DNA of 64,000 nucleotides from Pseudomonadales bacterium (GCA_024234635.1 JACKNX010000004.1:248001-312000); one strand, 5' to 3'; shown: positions 8,375 to 17,042, counted from the stretch's first letter. A program made the numbers and translations. Notes: generated by a model not told the origin, from the sequence alone.

Positions 8375-9042
8375 TGAACCGCTCCCGTTTTGCGCTGCTG
8401 GTCGCTCTGGTCCTGACATTTCCCGTGCTGGGCGGCTGCGTCACGGCGCGGGTGGAAGAGATCCGCGAAGGCCGCACGGAAATGAGCGGGACCGATGCCA
8501 TCGCCGTACTTGGCCGCCGCGACCGCCCCAGTACCAACGAGACGGAGTTTGATTTCGTCGAGTGCGTGGCCCGCAACATGGGCGGTACCAGCGGCATACC
8601 GGTGGTGCCGGACAAGGTCTTCCGCGACACCCTGTTCCCCTGGTTCGAGCCGCGCACCGCGCCGGTCAATACACGCGATCTGCCCGACCTGATCAGCCAC
8701 CCCGCATTTGTCGAGCGGCTCTCGGGCCTTGGCGTGAAGTACATCGTATGGATCGAAGGTTCGACGCGGCGGACCGATTCCAACGGATCGATGAGTTGCA
8801 CCGCCTCCCCGGCTGGCGCCGGCTGTTTCGGCTTTCTCACCTGGGAAAACAATTCCCAGTACGAAGCCTCGATCTGGGACATCCACAACGGTCGAGCGGT
8901 TGGCAAGGTGAGCTCAGCGGCTGTGGGCACCAGTTACATGCCGGCACTCATCGTACCGGTGCCCATCATCGCCCGCGTAAAGGGATCCGCATGCTCATCG
9001 CTCGCCGATCAGCTGAAGACGTTCCTGACCGCCGATTCCTGA
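8374..9042 (+). CDS. Second lipoprotein of the TolQ-vWA operon, unknown function
   Basis: 222 residues with lipobox LGGC (Cys22, followed by Val), so a probable outer-membrane lipoprotein. The mature region contains several Cys (VECVARNMG, MSCTASPAGAGCFGF, GSACSSLADQL) that could form disulfides. The pattern LGVKYIVWIEGSTRR followed by ASIWDIHNGRAVG resembles small periplasmic domains that carry regulatory or stress information, but no family is certain. It is the last gene of the operon; a convergent methyltransferase gene starts 20 bp further on. Confidence 0.75.
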   Translation: MNRSRFALLVALVLTFPVLGGCVTARVEEIREGRTEMSGTDAIAVLGRRDRPSTNETEFDFVECVARNMGGTSGIPVVPDKVFRDTLFPWFEPRTAPVNTRDLPDLISHPAFVERLSGLGVKYIVWIEGSTRRTDSNGSMSCTASPAGAGCFGFLTWENNSQYEASIWDIHNGRAVGKVSSAAVGTSYMPALIVPVPIIARVKGSACSSLADQLKTFLTADS

Positions 9043-9062
9043 CCGTTCCGCGCGCGGTCGTC

Positions 9063-9692
9063 TCAACCCGCGCGAATTTCCACCACCTCACCTTCGAAGC
9101 GTTCGGGCTCCACCGCGTACCACTCCGACAGCGACACCTTGTGTTTCTTGTTGCACAGGTCACACATCTCGTAGAACGTCGGCCGTCCGGGATCGGCAAA
9201 AATGACGCGTTTGACCCCCGCATCGAGCGCCCGGGTCACCAGCTTGGCGAGGGGCTTGACCAGCTCGTCCCAGAAACAGATGTCCGAGCCAACCACCACG
9301 TCGAACTCTCCGAGTTCTTCGCTGCTCAGCTTCTTGAAACTCTTGACCAGCGGTTCGACTTTTACGTTGTTCAGCTCGGCCAGCACCTTCAGGTAGGGAA
9401 ACACCTCAGGATCGATATCAAGCGCAGTGACTTTGGCGCCAAACCTCGACGCGCAGAATACCGACAGTGGTCCCCAGCCACTGCCCACTTCGATCACCCG
9501 TGAACGCTGCGTCATCGGCCGGTGCTGCAGGTAGTCCATGACAAGGAAGCTCGAGTCCCATGGGCGGTGGCCGTGCACCGAGGGCTGATAGCGCTTCTTC
9601 ATCTGCCGTATGAGCTTGTGCTTGTTCTCCAGCAGATAGATTCCGTAGGCCTGGTAGAGATGGGGTTCCGGTGATCGTTCCAGTTTGGGCAT
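9063..9692 (-). CDS. Class I SAM-dependent methyltransferase (protein-lysine methyltransferase-like)
   Basis: 209 residues. The SAM-binding motif I is VIEVGSGWGP, with motif II acidic loop VTALDID, motif IV DVVVGSDICFW and a later FADPGRPTFYE. This set, especially the DPGR loop, is seen in the METTL20/ETFB-lysine and PrmA-like protein methyltransferases, so a protein substrate is likely but not proven. The gene stands alone, converging on the vWA operon, so context does not point to a substrate. Confidence 0.75.
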   Translation of the reverse strand: MPKLERSPEPHLYQAYGIYLLENKHKLIRQMKKRYQPSVHGHRPWDSSFLVMDYLQHRPMTQRSRVIEVGSGWGPLSVFCASRFGAKVTALDIDPEVFPYLKVLAELNNVKVEPLVKSFKKLSSEELGEFDVVVGSDICFWDELVKPLAKLVTRALDAGVKRVIFADPGRPTFYEMCDLCNKKHKVSLSEWYAVEPERFEGEVVEIRAG

Positions 9693-9804
9693 GGTGCGTT
9701 CAAGGTCCTTGGCTAGAAAGTGCCCGATCCGCGGGCACGCGAAGCCCGCGATATTAGCAAAGGAATGTCGTCAGGTTCTCCGGCTTTGTGCCGTTTGTCA
9801 GCGG

Positions 9805-9843
9805 GCGGGAGAGCGGCACCGCAATTGCGGACCGCTCTCCCGC
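9805..9843. repeat. Long GC-rich inverted repeat, terminator-like
   Basis: Arms GCGGGAGAGCGG (9805-9816) and CCGCTCTCCCGC (9832-9843) are perfect 12-bp complements. The space between contains the self-complementary CCGCAATTGCGG, so the whole can fold into one stem of about 16 bp with a small bulge. There is no T-run on either side. It lies just past the 3' end of the minus-strand reading frame ending at 9865, so it may stabilise or end that transcript. Confidence 0.6.
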
Positions 9844-9864
9844 TCACCCGGCCGTGCCACGGGT

Positions 9865-10350
9865 TTATTCCGCGTACGGTTGCACCACCAGGGTCAGAAT
9901 CGCCTTTCTGAACGGGAAACTCGTTGCGCCCTGCTCACTCCACGCGGGTTGCAGGACGCCCGTGGCCGCGAAGGTAAAGCCTGATGCAAACCACGGCGGC
10001 ATGCCGCCACTATTCAGATTGGTTGTCACGATGTTCGTTAACCTCGGGGGGTGGAAGACCTGGGTCTCGCCGAACGATGCATTGGGTCCATACGCCGTAC
10101 TCAGCAACAGCGGCCGGACGCGCACAACCTCCACGAGCGGCCCCCCGGCTTCCGCCGAGGCGAGCCCCTCAGCCGCGGCATAGCTGACGGGCGAGGTGCG
10201 ATCCCAGGCACAGGTGACGCGGAGAATCAGCGCGGATACCCGCCCCGGGACGCCGTCCGGATGCGTACTGACGACGTCGGTGGATGTCACCTGTGCGGGT
10301 TTCCACCAGGCTGGAACTGCTTCTTCGTCGGTCCGGTAATTCTTGACCAA
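9865..10350 (-). CDS. Hypothetical protein, start uncertain, possibly 5'-truncated
   Basis: This frame has balanced composition and mostly G/C third positions (for example PLVEVVRVRPLLLSTAYGPN), unlike the Arg/Ser-rich shadow frames. No good start is visible: the coordinate given is a TTG; the frame stays open upstream into sufB, which cannot be coding on both strands with confidence. The sequence (SYAAAEGLASAEAGG, LTNIVTTNLNSGGMPPWF, AILTLVVQPYAE) suggests a beta-rich protein, without signal peptide. It overlaps the proposed sufB promoter. It may be a pseudogene remnant whose 5' end was lost. Confidence 0.4.
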   Translation of the reverse strand: MVKNYRTDEEAVPAWWKPAQVTSTDVVSTHPDGVPGRVSALILRVTCAWDRTSPVSYAAAEGLASAEAGGPLVEVVRVRPLLLSTAYGPNASFGETQVFHPPRLTNIVTTNLNSGGMPPWFASGFTFAATGVLQPAWSEQGATSFPFRKAILTLVVQPYAE

Positions 10351-10363
10351 AATACTCGGGTAT
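10339..10363 (+). promoter_or_regulatory. IscR type-1-like operator overlapping the -35 of the suf promoter
   Basis: The 25-bp site begins ATTCTTGACCAAAA and ends TACTCGGGTAT. Against the type-1 IscR consensus as I remember it, 22 of 25 positions agree. The left half contains TTGACC, a good -35 element. I see no convincing -10 at 17 bp. The site lies 50 bp upstream of sufB, as expected for [2Fe-2S]-IscR repression of Fe-S assembly genes. No Rrf2-family regulator is in the window. Confidence 0.65.
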
Positions 10364-10412
10364 TCCGGTCCACTGGGGTAAACTGCACGCTGTTTCGGCA
10401 GCTCTTCCAACA

Positions 10413-11888
10413 GTGACAAACGAGACCATCGAACAACGGTTGAATCGCGCCTACAGCGCCGGCTTCGAAAGCGCGGTGGACGCGGATACATTTCCGCCCG
10501 GACTCACCGCGGATGTGGTTCGTGCCATCTCCGCACGCAAGAACGAACCCGGGTGGTTGACGGACTGGCGTCTGAAGGCTTTTGCCGCGTGGCAGGCCAT
10601 GCCCACGCCGGATTGGGCGCACCTGCACTTCCCGCCCGTGGACTTTCAGGCGATATCCTACTTCTCAGCACCCAGGAGCCAGGCGGACGGCCCGCGCTCG
10701 CTCGACGAGGTTGACCCGGAACTGCTGCGCACCTACGAAAAGCTCGGCATCCCGCTGCACGAGCGCGCCGCCCTTGCCGGTGTCGTCGGCGCAGAACCCG
10801 GCACCAGCAGCAACATTGCGGTGGATGCCGTGTTCGACAGCGTCTCCATTACCACGACATTCAAGGACAAGCTGGCTGAAGCGGGCGTCATCTTCTGCCC
10901 GCTGTCAGAGGCTGTTCATACGCACCCGGAGCTGGTGCAGAAGTACCTCGGCAGCGTGGTGCCGCAACGCGACAACTTCTATGCAGCCCTCAACAGCGCC
11001 GTGTTCAGCGATGGCTCTTTCGTCTACATCCCGCCCGATACGCGCTGCCCGATGGAACTGTCCACCTACTTTCGCATCAATGCGCGCAATACCGGACAGT
11101 TCGAGCGCACCTTGATCATCGCCGATCGCGGCGCCTACGTGAGCTATCTGGAGGGTTGCACCGCGCCGATGCGCGACGAGAACCAGTTGCACGCCGCGGT
11201 GGTGGAGCTGGTGGCGCTGGAAGACGCCAGCATCAAATACTCCACCGTGCAGAACTGGTACCCGGGCGATGCCGAAGGACGCGGCGGCATCTACAACTTC
11301 GTCACCAAGCGCGGTACGTGCCTGGGCAAACGCGCGCGCATCTCCTGGACACAGGTGGAGACAGGCTCCGCGATTACCTGGAAATACCCCAGCGTCGTGC
11401 TGCGCGGCGATGACAGCGTCGGCGAATTCTACTCGGTGGCACTCACCAACAACCGGCAACAGGCAGATACCGGCACCAAGATGATTCACCTCGGCCGTAA
11501 TACGCGCAGCACCATCGTATCCAAAGGTATCAGCGCCGGGCGGAGCCAGAACAGCTACCGCGGCCTGGTGCGTGTGTCCCCCACCGCCGCCGGCGCCCGC
11601 AATCACACGCAATGCGACTCGCTGCTGCTCGGCAGCCAGTGTGGCGCGCACACCTTCCCGTACATCGAAGCCGCCAACAGCAGCGCCACGGTGGAGCACG
11701 AAGCGACCACGACGCGGGTAAGTGACGATCAGTTGTTCCTGTGCGCGCAGCGTGGAATCGATGCGGAAAAGGCAGTGAGCATGATCGTCAACGGCTTCTG
11801 CCGCGAGGTGTTCCGCGAACTGCCGATGGAGTTTGCCGTGGAAGCCGGAAAACTGCTGGAAGTCAGCCTGGAAGGAGCCGTGGGATGA
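10413..11888 (+). CDS. sufB: SufB, Fe-S cluster scaffold subunit
   Basis: 491 residues from a GTG, near the usual SufB length. The N-terminus (GLTADVVRAISARKNEPGW) and the core (RTLIIADRGAYVSYLEGCTAP, TVQNWYPGDAEGRGGIYNF, RISWTQVETGSAITWKYPS) are diagnostic. SufB forms the SufBC2D scaffold on which sulfur from SufS/SufE and iron are joined into clusters. It opens a seven-gene operon in the order B-C-D-S-A-T-E. Its stop overlaps sufC as ATGA. Confidence 0.97.
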   Translation: MTNETIEQRLNRAYSAGFESAVDADTFPPGLTADVVRAISARKNEPGWLTDWRLKAFAAWQAMPTPDWAHLHFPPVDFQAISYFSAPRSQADGPRSLDEVDPELLRTYEKLGIPLHERAALAGVVGAEPGTSSNIAVDAVFDSVSITTTFKDKLAEAGVIFCPLSEAVHTHPELVQKYLGSVVPQRDNFYAALNSAVFSDGSFVYIPPDTRCPMELSTYFRINARNTGQFERTLIIADRGAYVSYLEGCTAPMRDENQLHAAVVELVALEDASIKYSTVQNWYPGDAEGRGGIYNFVTKRGTCLGKRARISWTQVETGSAITWKYPSVVLRGDDSVGEFYSVALTNNRQQADTGTKMIHLGRNTRSTIVSKGISAGRSQNSYRGLVRVSPTAAGARNHTQCDSLLLGSQCGAHTFPYIEAANSSATVEHEATTTRVSDDQLFLCAQRGIDAEKAVSMIVNGFCREVFRELPMEFAVEAGKLLEVSLEGAVG

Positions 11889-12643
11889 GCCTGATCGTCA
11901 TCGACAACCTGCAGGCATCGGTCAACGGCAAGCCCATCCTCAAGGGGCTGACGCTTACCATCGAGCCGGGCACCGTGCATGCCATCATGGGGCCCAACGG
12001 CTCGGGCAAAAGTACGCTGTCCCATGTGCTGGCGGGCAAGCCCGGTTACGAGGTGACGGGTGGCAGCGTGCGCTTCAAAGGTCGTGATCTGCTTGCCATG
12101 GCACCGGAGGAACGCGCATGTGCCGGCCTCTTCCTCGCCTTTCAGTACCCGGTGGAAATCCCGGGCGTAAGCAATATGGAGTTCCTGCGCGCGGCCGCGG
12201 AGGCGCAGGCAAAGGCGCGCGGCGAAACGCCGCCGCCGGCCATCGACATGATGCGCAGGCTGCGTGAGATTGCCACGGAACTTGGCCTGCACACCGATTT
12301 TCTGAAGCGCGGCGTCAACGAAGGCTTCAGCGGCGGCGAGAAGAAACGCAACGAAATCCTGCAGATGACCTTTCTCCGGCCCGCTTTGTCCATTCTGGAC
12401 GAAACCGATTCCGGACTGGATATCGATGCACTGCGCATTGTCGGTGACGGCGTCACACGATTTCTCCGCGACAACCCTACGCACGGCGTATTGCTGATCA
12501 CGCACTACCAGCGCCTGCTCAATCACATCGTTCCGGACGTCGTGCACGTGCTGACGGACGGGCGCATCATCGAAACCGGTGACCGTTCGCTGGCACTTCG
12601 GCTCGAGGAGCAGGGCTACGTAGGTCTGGTGGACAGGACATGA
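11885..12643 (+). CDS. sufC: SufC, ATPase of the SUF Fe-S assembly complex
   Basis: 252 residues. Walker A is GPNGSGKST, the ABC signature is FSGGEKKRNEI, and Walker B with catalytic Glu is LSILDETDSGLD; all match SufC rather than a transporter ATPase. The protein is cytoplasmic, binds SufB and SufD, and powers conformational change of the scaffold. The ATG overlaps the sufB stop (ATGA) and the stop overlaps sufD (ATGAGC...), so the three subunits are made coupled. Confidence 0.97.
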   Translation: MSLIVIDNLQASVNGKPILKGLTLTIEPGTVHAIMGPNGSGKSTLSHVLAGKPGYEVTGGSVRFKGRDLLAMAPEERACAGLFLAFQYPVEIPGVSNMEFLRAAAEAQAKARGETPPPAIDMMRRLREIATELGLHTDFLKRGVNEGFSGGEKKRNEILQMTFLRPALSILDETDSGLDIDALRIVGDGVTRFLRDNPTHGVLLITHYQRLLNHIVPDVVHVLTDGRIIETGDRSLALRLEEQGYVGLVDRT

Positions 12644-13722
12644 GCGCAATTGCCGCACACGCCTGGCTGGACGTGGAAACCGCGGCCGAACTGCGGGCGC
12701 TGGTCGAAGCGCCCACCGCACAGGCACGCGTGCGGGAAAGCTGGAAGTACACACCGGTATTACGGGGGCTCAATGCCGTGGCGAACGTTGCGGCCACCGA
12801 CAGCGTGGTCGCTGGCGCGCCGGACGGCAGCCTGCGGGTGGACGTGGCGCCGACCGCATCGGAGATGGCGCTGCTGCGCGAGCGTGCCTGCGCCTGTCCT
12901 CCCGCGGCCAAACTGCTGCTCGGCGCGCGCACGATCGACCGCCTCAATCTGGATACCTCGCCGGCAAGCCCGCTGCAACTGCGTGCGCTGTCACCCGTCC
13001 GACCACTTGTGGTGCACATTGCCCCGACGGTGCGGGCGACGATTCTCGACGACGTAGACGGGGCATCCGCCGGCTGGCTGCTGGTCTGCCTGGACACAGC
13101 AGCGGACCTGGACTTCACCCGCGTGCGCCCTTCCTGCCCGCGCGACGAGTGGCAGCAGCTTCAATTCGACCTTGCGGACGACGCGCAACTGATTGCCCGG
13201 CACTACTGTCGCGGCGCTGGCTTGCGACGGCTGGACGCCCTGGTGCGTCTGCTCGGGCGAAACGCCAGCGCCACGATCAGCGGCGCCTGGCGCGTGGACG
13301 CCGGCGATCGTCTCGACCAGCAATGGCACGTGGAGCATCTCGCCCCCGGCACCCGCAGCGAGCAGCGTCATCACGGCATTGTTGCCGACCGGGGACACAC
13401 GACGTTTCGCGGGCGCATCTATATCGCGCCCGACTGTCCCGGCGTGGAGGCGGATCTTGTCAATCGCAATCTGCTGCTGGACCCCGGTGCCGTCTGCAAT
13501 ACCAAGCCGGAACTGGAGATCCTCAGCGACGATGTGCGCTGCAGCCATGGCGCCACGGTGGGCCAGCTCGCCGCCGAAAGCCTGTTTTACCTGGCCTCGC
13601 GAGGCCTGGATGAGGCCACGGCACGCACGCTCCTGGCCGCCGGTTTCCTCAACGAGTGCATTGACGGTCCGGGCGCGGAAACTGCCGCCGCCCTGCTGAG
13701 GACGGAAACGGACCATGACTGA
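12640..13722 (+). CDS. sufD: SufD, Fe-S cluster scaffold subunit
   Basis: 360 residues. The N-terminal part is divergent, but the C-terminal core is typical: HHGIVADRGHTTFRGRIYI, NRNLLLDPGAVCNTKPELEI, DVRCSHGATVGQLAAESLFYL. SufD pairs with SufB in SufBC2D and is needed for iron entry. The gene overlaps sufC by 4 bp and sufS by 8 bp. Confidence 0.96.
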   Translation: MSAIAAHAWLDVETAAELRALVEAPTAQARVRESWKYTPVLRGLNAVANVAATDSVVAGAPDGSLRVDVAPTASEMALLRERACACPPAAKLLLGARTIDRLNLDTSPASPLQLRALSPVRPLVVHIAPTVRATILDDVDGASAGWLLVCLDTAADLDFTRVRPSCPRDEWQQLQFDLADDAQLIARHYCRGAGLRRLDALVRLLGRNASATISGAWRVDAGDRLDQQWHVEHLAPGTRSEQRHHGIVADRGHTTFRGRIYIAPDCPGVEADLVNRNLLLDPGAVCNTKPELEILSDDVRCSHGATVGQLAAESLFYLASRGLDEATARTLLAAGFLNECIDGPGAETAAALLRTETDHD

Positions 13723-14929
13723 CATCGATATCCGGGGCGACTTTCCCCTGCTGGCGCAATCGGTGAACGGCCAGCCGCTGGTCTACCTCGACAACGCCGC
13801 CACGACCCAGAAACCCCGCAGCGTTCTCGATGCCATGCGCCACTACTACGAGTTCGACAACGCCAACGTACACCGGGCCGCGCACGCGCTGGCGGCACGC
13901 GCGACGGATGCCATGGAGTCTGCCCGTGCCGCCGTCGCCACCTTCATCGGCGCACCGGCACCGGAGCAGGTGATCTTCACGCGCGGTACAACGGAATCGG
14001 TGAACCTGGTGGCCAGTTCGCTGGCGCAAGGGCTCGTGCCAGGTGATGAAATCCTCGTCACGGCCATGGAACACCACTCCAACTTTGTGCCGTGGTTCGA
14101 AGCCTGTCGTCGCAGCGGCGCCGTGCTGCAGACCGCCGGGGTAACCGCTACCGGTGAAATTGATCTGCGCGACTTCACCGCTCGCCTGTCACCCAGGACG
14201 CGCGTGGTCGCGTTTGCGCACGTCTCCAACGCACTCGGCACACTGAATCCCGTCGAGGAAATGCTGGCGCTCGTGCGCCAGCAAGCCCCCGCGGCAAAGG
14301 TGCTCATCGATGGTGCCCAGGCCGCACTCCACGTGCCGCTGGACGTGCGCGCACTGGATGCCGATTTCTATGCGTTTTCGGCGCACAAGATGTTCGGGCC
14401 CACCGGCATGGGCGTCCTCTATGGACGCCGCGACGCCCTGGAGGCGCTGCCGCCCTACCAGTTCGGTGGCGAAATGATCGAGGCCGTGAGCCTGGAGGCT
14501 GTCACCTACAATCGTCTGCCCTATCGCTTCGAGGCGGGGACGCCGAACATCGCCGGCGCAATCGGCCTCGGCGCCGCGGTCGACTACCTCAATACCATTC
14601 CCCGCGACACACTGGTGCGCCGGGAGGCATCGCTGGTCAGCGATGCCATGCGGGCGCTGGCGGATATGCCGGGCGTACGCCTGGTGGGTACGCCGAAGCA
14701 ACGGGTAGGCGTGGTGTCGTTTCTGGTGGAAGGTGGCCATGCGCATGACGTCGGTACACTGCTCGATCAGCAGGGTGTCGCCGTGCGAACCGGGCATCAC
14801 TGTACAATGCCGCTCATGCACGCGCTTGGGGTCAACGGCACGGTCAGAGCCTCCTTCAGCCTCTACAATGACGCCTCGGACCTGGAGCGCCTGCTCCGGG
14901 CAATGCACAAGACACTCACTTTTCTCTGA
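13715..14929 (+). CDS. sufS: SufS, cysteine desulfurase
   Basis: 404 residues. The PLP-binding Lys225 sits in AFSAHKMFGPTGMG, and the catalytic Cys363 in VRTGHHCTMPLM, as in class II desulfurases. The N-terminal DFPLLAQSVNGQPLVYLDNA is typical. It takes sulfur from cysteine as a persulfide and hands it to SufE, encoded four genes later. It overlaps the end of sufD by 8 bp. Confidence 0.97.
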   Translation: MTDIDIRGDFPLLAQSVNGQPLVYLDNAATTQKPRSVLDAMRHYYEFDNANVHRAAHALAARATDAMESARAAVATFIGAPAPEQVIFTRGTTESVNLVASSLAQGLVPGDEILVTAMEHHSNFVPWFEACRRSGAVLQTAGVTATGEIDLRDFTARLSPRTRVVAFAHVSNALGTLNPVEEMLALVRQQAPAAKVLIDGAQAALHVPLDVRALDADFYAFSAHKMFGPTGMGVLYGRRDALEALPPYQFGGEMIEAVSLEAVTYNRLPYRFEAGTPNIAGAIGLGAAVDYLNTIPRDTLVRREASLVSDAMRALADMPGVRLVGTPKQRVGVVSFLVEGGHAHDVGTLLDQQGVAVRTGHHCTMPLMHALGVNGTVRASFSLYNDASDLERLLRAMHKTLTFL

Positions 14930-14943
14930 CGCGGGAGGTCCCC

Positions 14944-15297
14944 ATGAGCGTGGCAACCTTCGATCCCTACACCGTGGACGTTACTCGTGAAGCAGCGGCG
15001 CATCTGCGCGCGCAGCTGGCGGCGCACGGTGGCGGCACCCTGCGACTGGGTGTCAAGGAAAGCGGTTGTAACGGTTACAGCTATACCCTCGATTACACCG
15101 ACACGACCGCCACATCCGATATCGTCGTCCAGGTGGATGACACGCTTGCCATCCACATCGCCGAAGCCGATCTGCCACTCGTACGCGGGACACGCGTCGA
15201 CTACGTGCGTGACGGGCTGAACGCCACGCTGCAGTTCAAGAATGCCCGCGCCACCAGCTATTGCGGCTGCGGCGAGAGTTTTGCCATCGAAAACTGA
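14944..15297 (+). CDS. sufA: A-type Fe-S carrier protein (SufA/ErpA/IscA family)
   Basis: 117 residues with the three conserved cysteines: Cys42 in KESGCNGYSY, and Cys107 and Cys109 in YCGCGESF. A-type carriers move clusters from the SUF scaffold to target enzymes. The operon position supports SufA, but SufA, IscA and ErpA cannot be told apart safely by eye. The start follows a GGGAGG-like ribosome site. The stop overlaps the sufT start (TGATG). Confidence 0.9.
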   Translation: MSVATFDPYTVDVTREAAAHLRAQLAAHGGGTLRLGVKESGCNGYSYTLDYTDTTATSDIVVQVDDTLAIHIAEADLPLVRGTRVDYVRDGLNATLQFKNARATSYCGCGESFAIEN

Positions 15298-15821
15298 TGG
15301 AACGACGTATCGTCCCCATAGCCCGCGCGGTGGAAGCGCGGCTCGTGCCCACAGGCGATCCCATCACCCTGCCCGGCGGAATCTTCGTTACGCTGACACA
15401 GGATCTGGGCGGTACCTTCACGGTGGTGCACCAGGGGCGCATGGCACGCATCGACGGCGAGGACGCGGATGCGCTGGGACTGCCGCCGACACGACTGCAG
15501 TTTGCCCCCCCGGCGGATGGACAGGTGGACAGGGAACAGGTGATGACCGCGCTGCGTTCCGTTTACGACCCCGAGATTCCCGTCAACATCGTCGATCTCG
15601 GGCTGGTCTATGACGTCACCATCAGTGCCGGAGGTGTCATCGTCACGATGACGCTGACATCACCCGGCTGTGGCATGGGGCCCGTCCTCGTACACGAGGT
15701 GAAACGTCGCGTCGGGCAGGTGCCTTTCGTGCAGACCGTGACGGTGGACCTGGTACTCGACCCGCCCTGGTCACGCGACCGGATGAGCGAGGAAGCCCAA
15801 CTCGAACTGGGACTCTTCTGA
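15297..15821 (+). CDS. sufT: SufT, DUF59/MIP18-family Fe-S maturation protein
   Basis: 174 residues from the ATG overlapping the previous stop; an upstream in-frame ATG lies inside sufA and is unlikely. The N-terminal part (DPITLPGGIFVTLTQDLGG) is the SufT extension. The C-terminal DUF59 domain has VYDPEIPVNIVDLGLVYDV and LTSPGCGMGPVL with its conserved Cys, then VDLVLDPPWSRDRMSEEA. SufT acts as an auxiliary factor in Fe-S maturation, notably under high demand. Confidence 0.93.
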   Translation: MERRIVPIARAVEARLVPTGDPITLPGGIFVTLTQDLGGTFTVVHQGRMARIDGEDADALGLPPTRLQFAPPADGQVDREQVMTALRSVYDPEIPVNIVDLGLVYDVTISAGGVIVTMTLTSPGCGMGPVLVHEVKRRVGQVPFVQTVTVDLVLDPPWSRDRMSEEAQLELGLF

Positions 15822-15834
15822 GTCGCCTGAAGCC

Positions 15835-16269
15835 ATGGATCACCCCGCGCCCACACCGGTCCCCGCCTCACTGGAGGAGATCCGCGAAACGTTCGCGTTC
15901 TTCGATGGCTGGGAGGACAAGTACCGCTACGTGATCGACCTCGGCAAGGCCCTGGCCGAGTTACCGGCAGCGTGGCGCACCGAGGAGTTCCTCGTGCGCG
16001 GCTGTCAGAGTCAGGTATGGCTGGTGGCACACACCGCCAACGGGCGAATGCAGCTGGCCATCGACAGCGATGCGCATATCGTGCGCGGCCTGATCGCCAT
16101 CGTGCTTGCCGCCTATCAGGATCGTCCGCCCCGGGAGATCCTCACCTTCGATATCGATGCGCTGTTCAACGAACTGCAACTGCTGGCACATCTCAGCGCC
16201 ACGCGCGGAAACGGCTTGCGGGCCATGGTTACCAGGATCGTGTCACTGGCGCAGGCGGCGACTCACTGA
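15835..16269 (+). CDS. sufE: SufE, sulfur acceptor protein
   Basis: 144 residues. The active Cys57 lies in VRGCQSQVWLV, and the N-terminal FDGWEDKYRYVIDLG is characteristic. SufE receives persulfide sulfur from SufS and passes it to SufB. It is the last gene of the suf operon. Its last 41 bp overlap the 3' end of the convergent gene on the other strand, which is unusual but both frames look real. Confidence 0.95.
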   Translation: MDHPAPTPVPASLEEIRETFAFFDGWEDKYRYVIDLGKALAELPAAWRTEEFLVRGCQSQVWLVAHTANGRMQLAIDSDAHIVRGLIAIVLAAYQDRPPREILTFDIDALFNELQLLAHLSATRGNGLRAMVTRIVSLAQAATH

Positions 16270-16768
16270 CCCCCACCCGGCGGGTGAGCAATTCACGCAG
16301 TCGCGACTCCTCGTCCGGAAACTCAACAGGCGTGGCAGCGGGTCGCGCCGCGGACTCCGCAAGTGGCGCATAGACGCGCACCCTGGGTCTCGGCTCCCCG
16401 GCCGCCAGTGGCGCGGTTGCCGGCACCTGCCCGACCGCGGGTGCCGCGGCATGTTCCGCGGCCAGCCGCCGCTGCAGCGCGGCGTGGAAATCCGGGGTTG
16501 TGACGGCGGGCTTCGAACCAGCCTCCTGGTCTGCGGCCACTTCCGTGGACGCCAGGGCGTGCGTCACTGCTGCCGGGACGGATGCGGACGTCGGTCGCGT
16601 GGTCAGCGCGTGCAGCAGCGCGCTGCTCAGCACCCGCTGACGCTGCCACAACATGCCAAATGCCGCGGATGCCGCCATGAGCAGCAACACGCCAATGGCT
16701 GTGCCGAGGCGCAGAAGATCGCCGGCGCTCAGGCCCATGCTGGTGTTGATGGCATCAAGCTCGTTCAT
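16229..16768 (-). CDS. Single-pass membrane protein of unknown function
   Basis: 179 residues from the ATG at 16768, chosen because AGGGAG lies 9 bp upstream; a longer start at 16837 has no such site. One membrane helix is clear near the N-terminus (IGVLLLMAASAAFGMLW). The remainder is rich in Ala, Pro and charged residues, ending with an amphipathic stretch (PDEESRLRELLTRRVG). No family recognised. It overlaps the 3' end of sufE by 41 bp. Confidence 0.6.
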   Translation of the reverse strand: MNELDAINTSMGLSAGDLLRLGTAIGVLLLMAASAAFGMLWQRQRVLSSALLHALTTRPTSASVPAAVTHALASTEVAADQEAGSKPAVTTPDFHAALQRRLAAEHAAAPAVGQVPATAPLAAGEPRPRVRVYAPLAESAARPAATPVEFPDEESRLRELLTRRVGVSESPPAPVTRSW

Positions 16769-17042
16769 CGATGTGTGCTCCCTGTAGCTGCCTGGACGGC
16801 TCCCGATTCCCGCGCCTCTGTTCGCCGGTTCGTTCACCAGGCCGTGTCCGCGGGTGCGGATTTGGCACCGGCCGTGGTGGTAACGCGCGTATCTGTCCTG
16901 ACGGGATGTGGCCGATCATGCGCACCTCCTGTATCGGGGACCGTTGTTGCAAGCATAGAACGGCTGACGGAAATTGCCGGTTGCAGCGACGGAAACCCGG
17001 CGCTGCGTCCCTTACCAGGCGATTGCCGGCGCTATGGCGCCG

